Translations under genes and position numbers: made by a program
Shown: positions 25,065-32,209 of the stretch, one piece after another
How the letters are laid out: every line of letters begins with the position of its first letter
Position numbering within the stretch: position 1 is the stretch's first letter
The notes under the pieces: generated by a model
The model's database searches: none
Told to the model about the DNA's origin: nothing
What the model saw: the letters and a program-made list of their open reading frames with translations, nothing else
From: Treponema sp.
GTDB lineage: Bacteria; Spirochaetota; Spirochaetia; Treponematales; Treponemataceae
Length of the DNA stretch: 49,023 nt
NCBI GenBank assembly: GCA_016296655.1
Contig: JAEDIW010000015.1
Span: 1-49,023, forward strand
Direction of reading: 5' to 3'

Positions 25065-26192
25065 ATGATTTCGTTTGCAGATGAAGCAGTGATAGAAGTT
25101 TCTTCTGGAAAAGGTGGAAATGGGTGTGTTTCTTTCCGCAGGGAAAAATATATTCCAAATGGCGGACCTTCTGGCGGTGACGGTGGAGATGGAGGAGATG
25201 TTATTTTCTGCGTAAAACGCAATTTGCGCACCTTGTCAAATTTGCGTTATCATCGTTTTTTCAAGGCAAAAAACGGACAGGACGGAATGAGCTGGGGAAA
25301 ATATGGTAGGGACGGAGATGATATTGTTATTCCAGTTCCTCCGGGAAGTACAATCCGTGATTTTGAAACCGGAGAATTAATACATGATTTTACGGTTGAA
25401 AGTGAGGATGAGCAGTTCCGCTTCCTTGAAGGTGGCAAAGGTGGCTGGGGAAACATACATTTTAAGTCTTCTACAAATCAGGCACCACGCTACGCTCATG
25501 AAGGAAAGCCTGGTGAAGTCAGAAAATTAAAGATTGAACTTAGTATTATGGCGGATGTTGGACTTGTTGGTTTTCCTAATGCGGGAAAGTCTTCTTTGCT
25601 TACAGCTTTTACAAATGCCCGTCCAAAAATTGCACCGTATCCATTTACAACAAAAATTCCAAATCTAGGTGTTCTTAGGGTAGATAATGAACGGGATGTA
25701 ATCATTGCAGATATTCCTGGAATTATTGAAGGCGCATCCGAAGGTGCAGGTCTTGGCTTTCAGTTTTTAAAGCATATTTCCAGAACTTCGTGTCTCCTTT
25801 TTATGATTGATTGTAGCGATGAAAATTATCTTTCTGCTTATGACACTCTGTGCGCTGAAATTTCTTCCTATTCTCAGGAACTTGCTGCCAAGCCGAGAAT
25901 TGTTCTTTGCAATAAAATTGATGTTGAAGGTGCTGCTGAAAGGGCACGGGAAATTGCCTCAAAAATCAGAAAGACAGACAGTAGCATAAATGTTATTCCT
26001 GTTTCCATACTCTGTAATCAGGGACTTGCAGATGCACGAAAAGCAATCATGGAGCTTGTCGATAAGCTTGAAAATACTCAGAAAGCAGGGGCTCATAACG
26101 AGAATGTTGCTTTTGAAAAATCTTCTTCAAGTTTTCTGGCTTCTCGCTCAGTTGATGAAGATGCTGAAGTTCAATATCCAGGATCTGAATGA
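25065..26192 (+). CDS. obgE: GTPase Obg (CgtA)
   Basis: Obg is a GTPase of large-subunit assembly and stress response. The 375-residue protein has the Gly-rich Obg fold (1-158, with GGPSGGDGGDGG), then a G domain with GFPNAGKSS (169-177), DIPGIIEGA and NKID. The C-terminal tail is Ser/Glu-rich and not recognisable as a TGS or OCT domain. GAGG precedes the ATG. The stop codon overlaps the nadD start, so the genes are coupled. Confidence 0.96.
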   Translation: MISFADEAVIEVSSGKGGNGCVSFRREKYIPNGGPSGGDGGDGGDVIFCVKRNLRTLSNLRYHRFFKAKNGQDGMSWGKYGRDGDDIVIPVPPGSTIRDFETGELIHDFTVESEDEQFRFLEGGKGGWGNIHFKSSTNQAPRYAHEGKPGEVRKLKIELSIMADVGLVGFPNAGKSSLLTAFTNARPKIAPYPFTTKIPNLGVLRVDNERDVIIADIPGIIEGASEGAGLGFQFLKHISRTSCLLFMIDCSDENYLSAYDTLCAEISSYSQELAAKPRIVLCNKIDVEGAAERAREIASKIRKTDSSINVIPVSILCNQGLADARKAIMELVDKLENTQKAGAHNENVAFEKSSSSFLASRSVDEDAEVQYPGSE

Positions 26193-26839
26193 TGAAAATT
26201 GCGGTTTTAGGTGGCAGCTTTAATCCAGTTCATAAAGGCCATTTGCTTTTAGCTGACTCAGTGTGTACTCAGTTAGGTTATGATAAATTGCTTTTTATTC
26301 CTGTTTCTGCACCGCCGCATAAAATAATAAAAAATGCAGCTTCGTCTTTTGACAGGCTGAAAATGCTTCAGCTTGCCTGTGAGGATGATTTTCGCTTTGC
26401 AGTCGACTCCTGCGAAATAGACAGGGGAGGAATTTCTTATACATGGGATACAGTTTGCTTTCTTGAACACAAATATGCAGAGCAGTTGTCTGCAAAAATC
26501 GGCTTGATTGTTGGACAGGATCTGGCTGCTGAGTTTTCAAAATGGAAAAATGCTGCTCTCCTTGCTGAAAAAACGGATTTGATTCTTGCTCACCGTCCGT
26601 TTGAAAAGCCTTGTAGCCCAGAAGGTAATAAGCCTGACAGCAATTTTAAAGGACTTTTTGCAACTGAAAAAATGCTTTCAGAATTTCCTTATCCGCATCT
26701 AGCCCTGAACAATGCAATGATTGCTGTTTCTTCAACTGAAATCCGTGAAAAGATTCGCAATGGAGAAGATTTGACTGGACTTGTTCCAGAAAAAGTTTAT
26801 TGTTATATTAGAGAAAGAAAATTATATGGATATAAATGA
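26189..26839 (+). CDS. nadD: Nicotinate-nucleotide adenylyltransferase
   Basis: NadD joins ATP and nicotinate mononucleotide in NAD synthesis. The 216-residue protein has the nucleotidyltransferase motif GGSFNPVHKGHLLLAD near the N terminus and the ISSTEIR-like ending VSSTEIREKIR. Two ATG codons (26189 and 26192) follow AGGA; either is possible. The gene overlaps obgE by four bases and yqeK by 14, forming a tightly packed run. Confidence 0.95.
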   Translation: MMKIAVLGGSFNPVHKGHLLLADSVCTQLGYDKLLFIPVSAPPHKIIKNAASSFDRLKMLQLACEDDFRFAVDSCEIDRGGISYTWDTVCFLEHKYAEQLSAKIGLIVGQDLAAEFSKWKNAALLAEKTDLILAHRPFEKPCSPEGNKPDSNFKGLFATEKMLSEFPYPHLALNNAMIAVSSTEIREKIRNGEDLTGLVPEKVYCYIRERKLYGYK

Positions 26840-27461
26840 AACTGAATATGACATTTCGTTGAATTCTCCTTTGCTGCCTGTAATAAAAAGGGTTCAAAAA
26901 GCTGCTGAAAGTGTGCTTTCTGCAAAAAGATATGAACATTCAGTAAGGGTTGCCCAGACAGCTTTAAAAATGTGCGTACTTTATAAAGTTGATCCAGCCA
27001 GAGGGTATTTAGCCGGAATTTCTCATGATATTTGCAAGGAACTTTCTTCTGTTCAGCTTATGGACATTGCCTGTCGGGATGGAAATCCTGTTTCTGCAGT
27101 CGAAAAGGAACGGCCGTCTCTTTTGCATGGAAGAGCAGCTGCAGTTCTTCTGAAAGAAGATTATGAAATTTATGACAAGGAACTTTTAGATTCGGTTGCA
27201 TTTCATACTTTTGGACATAAAAAATTCGGCGATTTGGGAAAAATTGTCTATTCTGCTGATAAAATTGAACCAGGTCGGGAAAATATAACCGCTGAATATC
27301 TGGAACATCTTTTTTCCATGAGCTTGAATTTACTGACTAAAGAAACTTTGGAAAATTGTCTTGATTTTGTAAGGAAGAGAAATCGTCCTTTGGCTCCAGA
27401 ATCATTGGATTTTTTGAAAAAACTTGAAAAAGATATAAAAAAAACTAAAAGGGATAGCTGA
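26826..27461 (+). CDS. yqeK: HD-domain Ap4A hydrolase YqeK
   Basis: YqeK proteins are HD-superfamily, iron-dependent enzymes that split Ap4A symmetrically. The 211-residue product has the metal pattern: His in RYEHSVRVAQTA, His-Asp in GISHDICKEL, His in LLHGRAAA, His-Thr in AFHTFGHK, and Asp in YSADKIEPGR. ATG 26826 lies inside the nadD end, with a purine-rich site upstream; a TTG at 26781 is unsupported. The next gene begins at the last base of its stop codon (TGATG). Confidence 0.92.
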   Translation: MDINETEYDISLNSPLLPVIKRVQKAAESVLSAKRYEHSVRVAQTALKMCVLYKVDPARGYLAGISHDICKELSSVQLMDIACRDGNPVSAVEKERPSLLHGRAAAVLLKEDYEIYDKELLDSVAFHTFGHKKFGDLGKIVYSADKIEPGRENITAEYLEHLFSMSLNLLTKETLENCLDFVRKRNRPLAPESLDFLKKLEKDIKKTKRDS

Positions 27462-28654
27462 TGAAGTTAAGGCAAGAACAGAAAGGCTCTATTTTTCTTC
27501 TGCTGATTTTTCTTATTATCGCCTCCGTTTCCTGTGTTCTGTTTTTTTCGTTAAGAGAAGATCGGGTTGGCGATGCTTTTAAACAGGAACATGTTGTAAA
27601 AACACTTCTTGTTCTTGAAAAAGAAAATGAAGTTTTATCGACAGATATTCTGTTTTTTTATCCAGTTTCAAATCAGGGGGCTGTAATTTACATTCCTGGT
27701 AATACAGGTTCAATTTTTTCGTCTATTGGGAGAGTTGACCGCATTGACGAAATCTTTTCAGAAAAAGGAATCGAAGTTTACTGTTCGGAAATTGAAAAGC
27801 TTTTGGGAACGTCTATAGATTTTTATGTAGTTCTTAGCCTGAAAAATCTTCAGACTATTACTGACCGTCTTGGCGGTCTGAGGGTTTTTGTACCTTTGCC
27901 TGTTGATTATGCTGGTGAAGATGAAATACGCCGGCTGCTGCCGTCAGGAGCTGTTGTTCTTGATGGTGACAAACTTCCTGTGTATCTTGAATATAAGCTT
28001 GAGGATGAAAATAATGCTGATGTAATGGAACGCCGTCAGAATGTTGTGCTTGCGTTTTTGGCAGCTATGAACAGAAATTCAGCAGTTATTTTTGAAAAAA
28101 AGAATTTCAATATTTATGAAAAGCTTTTTGTTTCCAATGTTGATGAAGATGGACTGCTTACGTTGCTGAAATCAATTTCAAAAGTTGATTCTGAACAGCT
28201 TGTTCCGCAAACTGTTACGGGTACAAGAAGACTTGTTGATGGACAGGAACTTTTGTTTCCGTTTTATGATGGTCAGCTGATAAAAGATGTTGTGATGCAG
28301 ACTGTAAATTCGCTTGTTTCCGAAAGCCGGACTTTGAGCAACCGTGTTTATGTTCTTGAAATAAAAAATGGAACGACAACTCAGGGACTTGCGCATAATA
28401 CAGGCGCTCTGCTGAAAAGTGCAGGATATGATGTTCTTCGGACTTTAAATGCAAGTTCAAATAATGTTGAAAAAACTGAAATAATAGACCATATTGGTAA
28501 CTCTGAAGTTGTAAAGGCACTTGCAAATTTTATCCGCTGTAAAAATATTACAGTGGAAGAAGTCCAGAATGGAGATGATTATACAAATGCAGTCGAAAAT
28601 GTTGACTTTACAATTATTTTGGGCAGCGATTTTGACGGAAGATATGTACACTAA
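27461..28654 (+). CDS. LytR-CpsA-Psr (LCP) family protein with LytR_C domain
   Basis: LCP proteins move glycopolymers from lipid carriers to the cell wall. The 397-residue protein has an N-terminal membrane helix (about 10-30), an outside LCP domain (about 40-230, with DILFFYPVSNQGAVIYIPGNT, LGGLRVFVP and MERRQNVVLAFLAA) and a LytR_C domain (about 295-385, VYVLEIKNGTTTQGLAHNTG). The LCP catalytic Arg and Asp set is only partly recognisable. The position between yqeK and rsfS is also seen in Firmicutes and spirochaetes. The substrate in a Gram-negative-type envelope is unknown. Confidence 0.85.
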   Translation: MKLRQEQKGSIFLLLIFLIIASVSCVLFFSLREDRVGDAFKQEHVVKTLLVLEKENEVLSTDILFFYPVSNQGAVIYIPGNTGSIFSSIGRVDRIDEIFSEKGIEVYCSEIEKLLGTSIDFYVVLSLKNLQTITDRLGGLRVFVPLPVDYAGEDEIRRLLPSGAVVLDGDKLPVYLEYKLEDENNADVMERRQNVVLAFLAAMNRNSAVIFEKKNFNIYEKLFVSNVDEDGLLTLLKSISKVDSEQLVPQTVTGTRRLVDGQELLFPFYDGQLIKDVVMQTVNSLVSESRTLSNRVYVLEIKNGTTTQGLAHNTGALLKSAGYDVLRTLNASSNNVEKTEIIDHIGNSEVVKALANFIRCKNITVEEVQNGDDYTNAVENVDFTIILGSDFDGRYVH

Positions 28655-28685
28655 AAGGGTGATGTGAAAACTTGATTTTTAGTAA

Positions 28686-28810
28686 CTTTGAAAAAGATTT
28701 TTCAAAGCTGCCCTTGAAAATGTTTTCATTGAGCCTGAAGTTTATATTTGATTTTTGCGATGAATTTAATACCTTGCTGCTTTGCGTGGTAACAAAGGCG
28801 TATTAAGTTT
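28686..28810 (+). promoter_or_regulatory. Two hairpins in the LCP-rsfS gap
   Basis: CTTTGAAAAA and TTTTTCAAAG (28686-28707) form a perfect 10-base stem with a two-base loop but no trailing T-run. Further on, AATTTAATAC (28763-28772) and GTATTAAGTT (28800-28809) enclose CTTTG/CAAAG, giving a nested hairpin. They may act as a partial terminator, an RNA-processing site or a leader of rsfS. No promoter is clear in the gap. Confidence 0.45.
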
Positions 28811-28889
28811 TGATACAGAATTTTACAGGAACAGCATGCCTTGATTCTTGAGTTGAGGTTTGTTGATTATATGTATATGGAGATTTTTT

Positions 28890-29267
28890 ATGAGTGATAT
28901 TGTTGAAAACACAAAGAGCGTACAGGAAAAGGCAATTGAAATTGCTCGTCTTATGGAAGATGGAAAGGGCAGAAATGTTGTTCTTATTGATGTTTCCAAG
29001 CTTAACAGCTGGACAGATTATTTTGTAATTGTAACGGTAAATAGTTCTGCTCATTGGCAGGGGCTTTTTAAGGATGTAAAGGATTATATAAAGAAGAATG
29101 ATCTTGAAATTCACCTTACAAACAGAAAAACTCCTGACGGCGATGACTGGAATTTGATTGATCTGGGACCTATTGTTGTTCATCTTATGTCGGAAGATGC
29201 CCGTGTGTTCTATGATCTTGAAAAATTGTGGCATGCAGGAAAAATAATTGAAATCAGCCAGCTGTGA
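28890..29267 (+). CDS. rsfS: Ribosomal silencing factor RsfS (Iojap family)
   Basis: RsfS binds L14 and prevents subunit joining during starvation. The 125-residue protein has the family core VVLIDVSKLNSWTDYFVIVTVNSSAHWQGLFKDV, then DWNLIDLGPIVVHLMSEDARVFYDLEKLW, the typical H-x-F/L-x-x-x-x-R-x-x-Y-x-LE-x-LW end. ATG 28890 has GGAGA seven bases upstream. An overlapping 8-codon frame (28871-28897, MYMEIFYE) crosses the start and could be a leader peptide. Confidence 0.95.
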   Translation: MSDIVENTKSVQEKAIEIARLMEDGKGRNVVLIDVSKLNSWTDYFVIVTVNSSAHWQGLFKDVKDYIKKNDLEIHLTNRKTPDGDDWNLIDLGPIVVHLMSEDARVFYDLEKLWHAGKIIEISQL

Positions 29268-29320
29268 GAGTTTTTAGGCTTCTGAGTGCTTTTTCTGCTG
29301 ATTTTTTTTCTAAAGACATA

Positions 29321-29360
29321 AAAAAACTGCACTTCATTTATGGAAATGCAGTTTTTTTTT
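29321..29360. terminator. Bidirectional terminator after rsfS
   Basis: ACTGCA and TGCAGT pair, extended by TTC/GAA, with an A-run before and a T-run after the stem. It can end rsfS transcripts and those of the minus-strand acidic-protein gene. Confidence 0.85.
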
Positions 29361-29456
29361 GCGTTTGAAATTTTACAGGCAACATTTAATCTGAAGAATC
29401 GGACTAAACATCACCTTGTAACTGGTTCTAAAATCATAGATTTTAGAGATTTTTCG

Positions 29457-29738
29457 CTAGAAATCCTCAAAATCAATACCACTGTTATAGGGTTTATGAC
29501 TTGAAAGATCGTAACCGTCTTCAGCTTCTACATCATCAAAAGGTTCTTGAATGTCATCATCTTCCTCAAGACTTTCAAAGCTTTCTTCTTCGTAGAAATC
29601 ATCGTCAAAATCATCTAAAGAATCTGATATTTCATCATCTTCAAAATCATCGAATGATTCATCCTCGTAGTCATCGTCCGTGAATGAAAAACCAAGTGTT
29701 GCAGACTGAAAATCAGTCATATCACCTTCGTCAAACAT
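29457..29738 (-). CDS. Small, extremely acidic protein of unknown function
   Basis: The 93-residue product has about 41 Asp/Glu residues, one Lys, one His and no Arg. About a dozen Phe residues recur in an acidic-aromatic pattern (DESFDDFEDDE, DDFDDDFYEEESF). No signal peptide or membrane segment is seen, so it is probably cytoplasmic and disordered. A strong ribosome site (GGGGG) lies upstream, and a hairpin with a perfect 8-base stem precedes it, so it looks like a real gene. Possible roles, all inferred, are a nucleic-acid mimic, a chaperone or a binder of basic ribosomal proteins. I do not recognise it. Confidence 0.7.
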   Translation of the reverse strand: MFDEGDMTDFQSATLGFSFTDDDYEDESFDDFEDDEISDSLDDFDDDFYEEESFESLEEDDDIQEPFDDVEAEDGYDLSSHKPYNSGIDFEDF

Positions 29739-29756
29739 GCCATCCCCCTGCGGTAT

Positions 29757-29791
29757 GCTTAGATTTTTTTTGTTTCTCTTTATATCTAAGC
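29757..29791 (-). promoter_or_regulatory. 5' leader hairpin of the acidic-protein gene
   Basis: GCTTAGAT and ATCTAAGC pair perfectly around 19 A-rich bases (minus strand), ending about eight bases before the GGGGG ribosome site. TTGACA lies upstream on the minus strand near 29826-29831, but the -10 is weak. Confidence 0.5.
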
Positions 29792-30010
29792 TATCTTGAA
29801 TTTAATTATGCAGCGGATTTGTGTCAATATTGTTTGAATAGAAAAATATGATTTTTCAGGAATTCTTTTTGATTATTTTGCATTTGATACGTTTCAATGT
29901 GTTATACTTGAAATTATCCAAAAATCGCAATTGGCAAAGGAAGTTTTTCTGCAGGAACTGCATATTAAAAAAACACGACAGAATTTCATTGGCAAAATTT
30001 CATTGGCTAT

Positions 30011-30038
30011 TTGACATTAACTGCAAAAACTGTATAAT
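30011..30038 (+). promoter_or_regulatory. Promoter of ispE, predicting a leaderless mRNA
   Basis: TTGACA (30011-30016) and TATAAT (30033-30038) are both perfect and 16 bases apart. Six bases separate the -10 box from the ATG at 30045. No ribosome site exists. Nothing else is evident in 29792-30010. Confidence 0.85.
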
Positions 30039-30044
30039 ATGAGT

Positions 30045-30902
30045 ATGTCAGCTGAAGTGCGTGTATTAGCACCTGGAAAAGTTAATTTCAATTTGAACGT
30101 ATTGCCTCCAAGGGCGGACGGTTTTCATAATATTGAAAGTATTTTTCAGACTGTTTCGCTTTTTGATGAACTTACGGTTTGTCTTGAAAAAGGTTATAAT
30201 ACATGTGCTGTTGAATGTCAGGAAATGACGCTTCCTGAATCAAATACAATAACTTCAGCTTACAGCGCTTTCTGTTCCCTGACTGGTTTTAATCAGTCGG
30301 TTAAGGTGAATCTTGTAAAAAAGATTCCTTCAGGAGGTGGCTTGGGTGGTGGTTCTTCAGATGCTGCTGCTTTTGTAAAGGCATTGTCTTTGCTTTCTGG
30401 TATTACTGTTTCACCTGAAATGGCTGACAGAATAGCAGAAAAGGTTGGCAGTGATGTGTTTTTTTTTCTGCATTGTACGCATCCTGGATGTGCGTTGGTG
30501 TCAGGTCGTGGAGAAATTGTTCATCCTATAAAAGCACGGGAGAACATACATATATTGCTTGTTTTACCAGATGTTCATAGTTCGACGAAAGAAGCATACT
30601 CTTTGGTTGACAGGGAACTGATGGCAGGTAAGACAGTAGACTGTCCGGCTTTTAGCGAGTTGGAAGATGTCTACAATGGGGCTGTAAGGGACTGGAATTT
30701 TGCAAACAGCTTTACGGTTCCTGTAGCCGGAAAATATCCGGAAATCGCAGAAGCTCTTGCAGCTTTGAAAGAAGCAGGTGCTTTGTTTTCTGATATGTCC
30801 GGATCTGGTGCTGTAGTTTTTGGTGTTTTCGATACCTCTAGAGCTGCAGAATATTCTGCTCAAAAACTAAGGCTTTTGGGCATGAATTGTGTTGTCGCAT
30901 AA
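30045..30902 (+). CDS. ispE: 4-diphosphocytidyl-2-C-methyl-D-erythritol kinase (IspE)
   Basis: IspE is the GHMP kinase of the MEP pathway. The 285-residue protein has APGKVNFNLNVLPPRADGFHNIES (substrate site) and the ATP loop KKIPSGGGLGGGSSDAAAF, with MSGSGAVVFGVF near the end. Both the ATG at 30039 and that at 30045 are in frame. The first immediately abuts the perfect TATAAT and would lie upstream of the transcription start, so 30045 is chosen; this mRNA then begins at its start codon. spoVG follows. Confidence 0.95.
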   Translation: MSAEVRVLAPGKVNFNLNVLPPRADGFHNIESIFQTVSLFDELTVCLEKGYNTCAVECQEMTLPESNTITSAYSAFCSLTGFNQSVKVNLVKKIPSGGGLGGGSSDAAAFVKALSLLSGITVSPEMADRIAEKVGSDVFFFLHCTHPGCALVSGRGEIVHPIKARENIHILLVLPDVHSSTKEAYSLVDRELMAGKTVDCPAFSELEDVYNGAVRDWNFANSFTVPVAGKYPEIAEALAALKEAGALFSDMSGSGAVVFGVFDTSRAAEYSAQKLRLLGMNCVVA

Positions 30903-30959
30903 GATTCTTTTACGGAGATAGAGTTACAGGCTTACGACTCAGGCGTCGTGGAGGTTGCT

Positions 30960-31244
30960 GTGCAGATTACTGAATTACGCATTCGGAAAGTGGAAGCAGA
31001 AGGAAAACTTCGTGCTTATGTGACGGTAACATTTGACAACTGTTTTGTTGTGCATAATGTTAAAATTATAGAAGGAAAAACCGGGCTGTTTATAGCTATG
31101 CCTAGCAGAAAGACAGCTAATGGTGAATATAAGGATGTTGCCCATCCTATAAGTCCTGAATTCCGAACTGAATTACAGGACAAAATTCTTGCAGAATATA
31201 ATGCAGGACATGTTGAAACTGGTTCTGCTGATTCTGAAGATTAA
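30960..31244 (+). CDS. spoVG: SpoVG family nucleic-acid-binding regulator
   Basis: SpoVG proteins bind DNA and RNA; in Borrelia and several Firmicutes they act as regulators. The 94-residue sequence MQITELRIRKVEAEGKLRAY...VHNVKIIEGKTGLFIAMPSRK...DVAHPISPEFRTELQDKIL is typical from end to end. I chose GTG 30960, because GGAGG lies just upstream and this gives the usual N terminus. A GTG at 30948 is unlikely. The gene ends only 14 bases before tRNA-Gln, implying co-transcription and processing. Confidence 0.93.
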   Translation: MQITELRIRKVEAEGKLRAYVTVTFDNCFVVHNVKIIEGKTGLFIAMPSRKTANGEYKDVAHPISPEFRTELQDKILAEYNAGHVETGSADSED

Positions 31245-31258
31245 ATTTGTTATTATTT

Positions 31259-31331
31259 TGGGACGTCGGCAAGTGGTAAGCCCCCGGCTTTTGGTGCCGG
31301 TATTCCACAGGTTCGAATCCTGTCGTCCCAG
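31259..31331 (+). tRNA. tRNA-Gln (anticodon TTG)
   Basis: A cloverleaf can be drawn: acceptor stem TGGGACG/CGTCCCA (7 bp), D arm GGC...GCC, anticodon stem CCGGC/GCCGG with loop TTTTGGT giving anticodon TTG, and T arm ACAGG/CCTGT with loop TTCGAAT. The discriminator base is G and CCA is not encoded. U1-A72 is usual for tRNA-Gln. It lies 14 bases after spoVG and is followed by a TTCG-loop hairpin. Confidence 0.95.
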
Positions 31332-31340
31332 CTATACTCA

Positions 31341-31370
31341 GCATACCTCGGTGTTCGCATCGGGGTATGT
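31341..31370 (+). terminator. TTCG-loop hairpin after tRNA-Gln
   Basis: CATACCTCGGTG and CATCGGGGTATG pair (with G-T wobbles) around a TTCG tetraloop. The following T-run is poor. It likely ends the ispE-spoVG-tRNA transcript or defines its 3' end. The gap up to rplY (31371-31523) shows nothing else definite. Confidence 0.7.
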
Positions 31371-31523
31371 TGTTCTATAAGGAAATAGCATTTTGGTTTG
31401 TAGCCTTTTTGCGAATAATGGAAAGCTCTCTGGCGTGATGAACGATGGGGTGCGTTAAGTTATCTTATGCAGTTTTGAACTGAGGTTTTCCAAAAAAAAT
31501 TATTTTTTTTAGGAGTCCAAAAA

Positions 31524-32075
31524 ATGGATCAGATGGTAATTAATGCCAAAACTCGTGTAACAGTGGGTAAAAAAGCAGCAAAAACGCTTCGTACAACAGG
31601 TCGTATTCCTGCTGTAGTTTACAATTCAAAGGGTGAAGCAGTAATGGTTGACGTTGACGAAGTTGAATTCAACAAAGTATGGCGTTCAATCACAAAAACA
31701 ACTCTTGTAACATTGAATGTTGATGGAAAATCTTCTGATGTTTTCATTAAAGATGCAGAATACAATATTCGTACAGATAAAGTTCTTCATGCAGATTTCT
31801 TTGAACCTGCAGCAGACAAGAAACTTAAGGTTAAGATGAAGGTTCAGTATTCAGGAACTCCAGCAGGTGTTCTTAAAGGTGGATATATGCTTAAGCATGT
31901 GCCTGAAGTTATCATTAAGGCTGTTGCAAAAAATATCCCGCAGAGGATTGTTATTGATGTTTCCAAAATCAATATTGGTGAAAGACTTTGCGTAAAGGAC
32001 GTTAACCTTGGTGATGGTGTTGAAGTTTTGACACCTGCAGAAACTTGTCTCGTAAGCATTTCACCTGCTCGCTAA
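31524..32075 (+). CDS. rplY: 50S ribosomal protein L25 (CTC/TL5 form)
   Basis: L25 binds 5S rRNA. The 183-residue protein has the L25 domain (about 1-95, AKTRVTVGKKAAKTLRTTGRIPAVVY) plus the C-terminal CTC/TL5 domain (about 96-183, DKKLKVKMKVQYSGTPAGVLKGG), the long form found in general stress protein Ctc. AGGAG lies before the ATG. It is followed by a strong terminator. Confidence 0.95.
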   Translation: MDQMVINAKTRVTVGKKAAKTLRTTGRIPAVVYNSKGEAVMVDVDEVEFNKVWRSITKTTLVTLNVDGKSSDVFIKDAEYNIRTDKVLHADFFEPAADKKLKVKMKVQYSGTPAGVLKGGYMLKHVPEVIIKAVAKNIPQRIVIDVSKINIGERLCVKDVNLGDGVEVLTPAETCLVSISPAR

Positions 32076-32144
32076 GTTTTGCTTGAACACAGCTTTGGAA
32101 AATTTGTGTTTTTTGAAGCTTGTGTAATAGAGAGGTCTTTTAAG

Positions 32145-32185
32145 AAGCTGATTGATGGGAATAACCTTCAGTCAGCTTTTTTTTT
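32145..32185 (+). terminator. Terminator after rplY
   Basis: AAGCTGA (32145) and TCAGCTT (32172) pair, with nine T residues at 32177-32185. Confidence 0.85.
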
Positions 32186-32209
32186 GTATTTTGCTACATA
32201 GGTTTTGTT

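Noticed and set aside
29501..29683. Plus-strand frame opposite the acidic protein
   Set aside because: It is the antisense of a low-complexity Asp/Glu stretch, giving His/Leu/Arg-rich nonsense.
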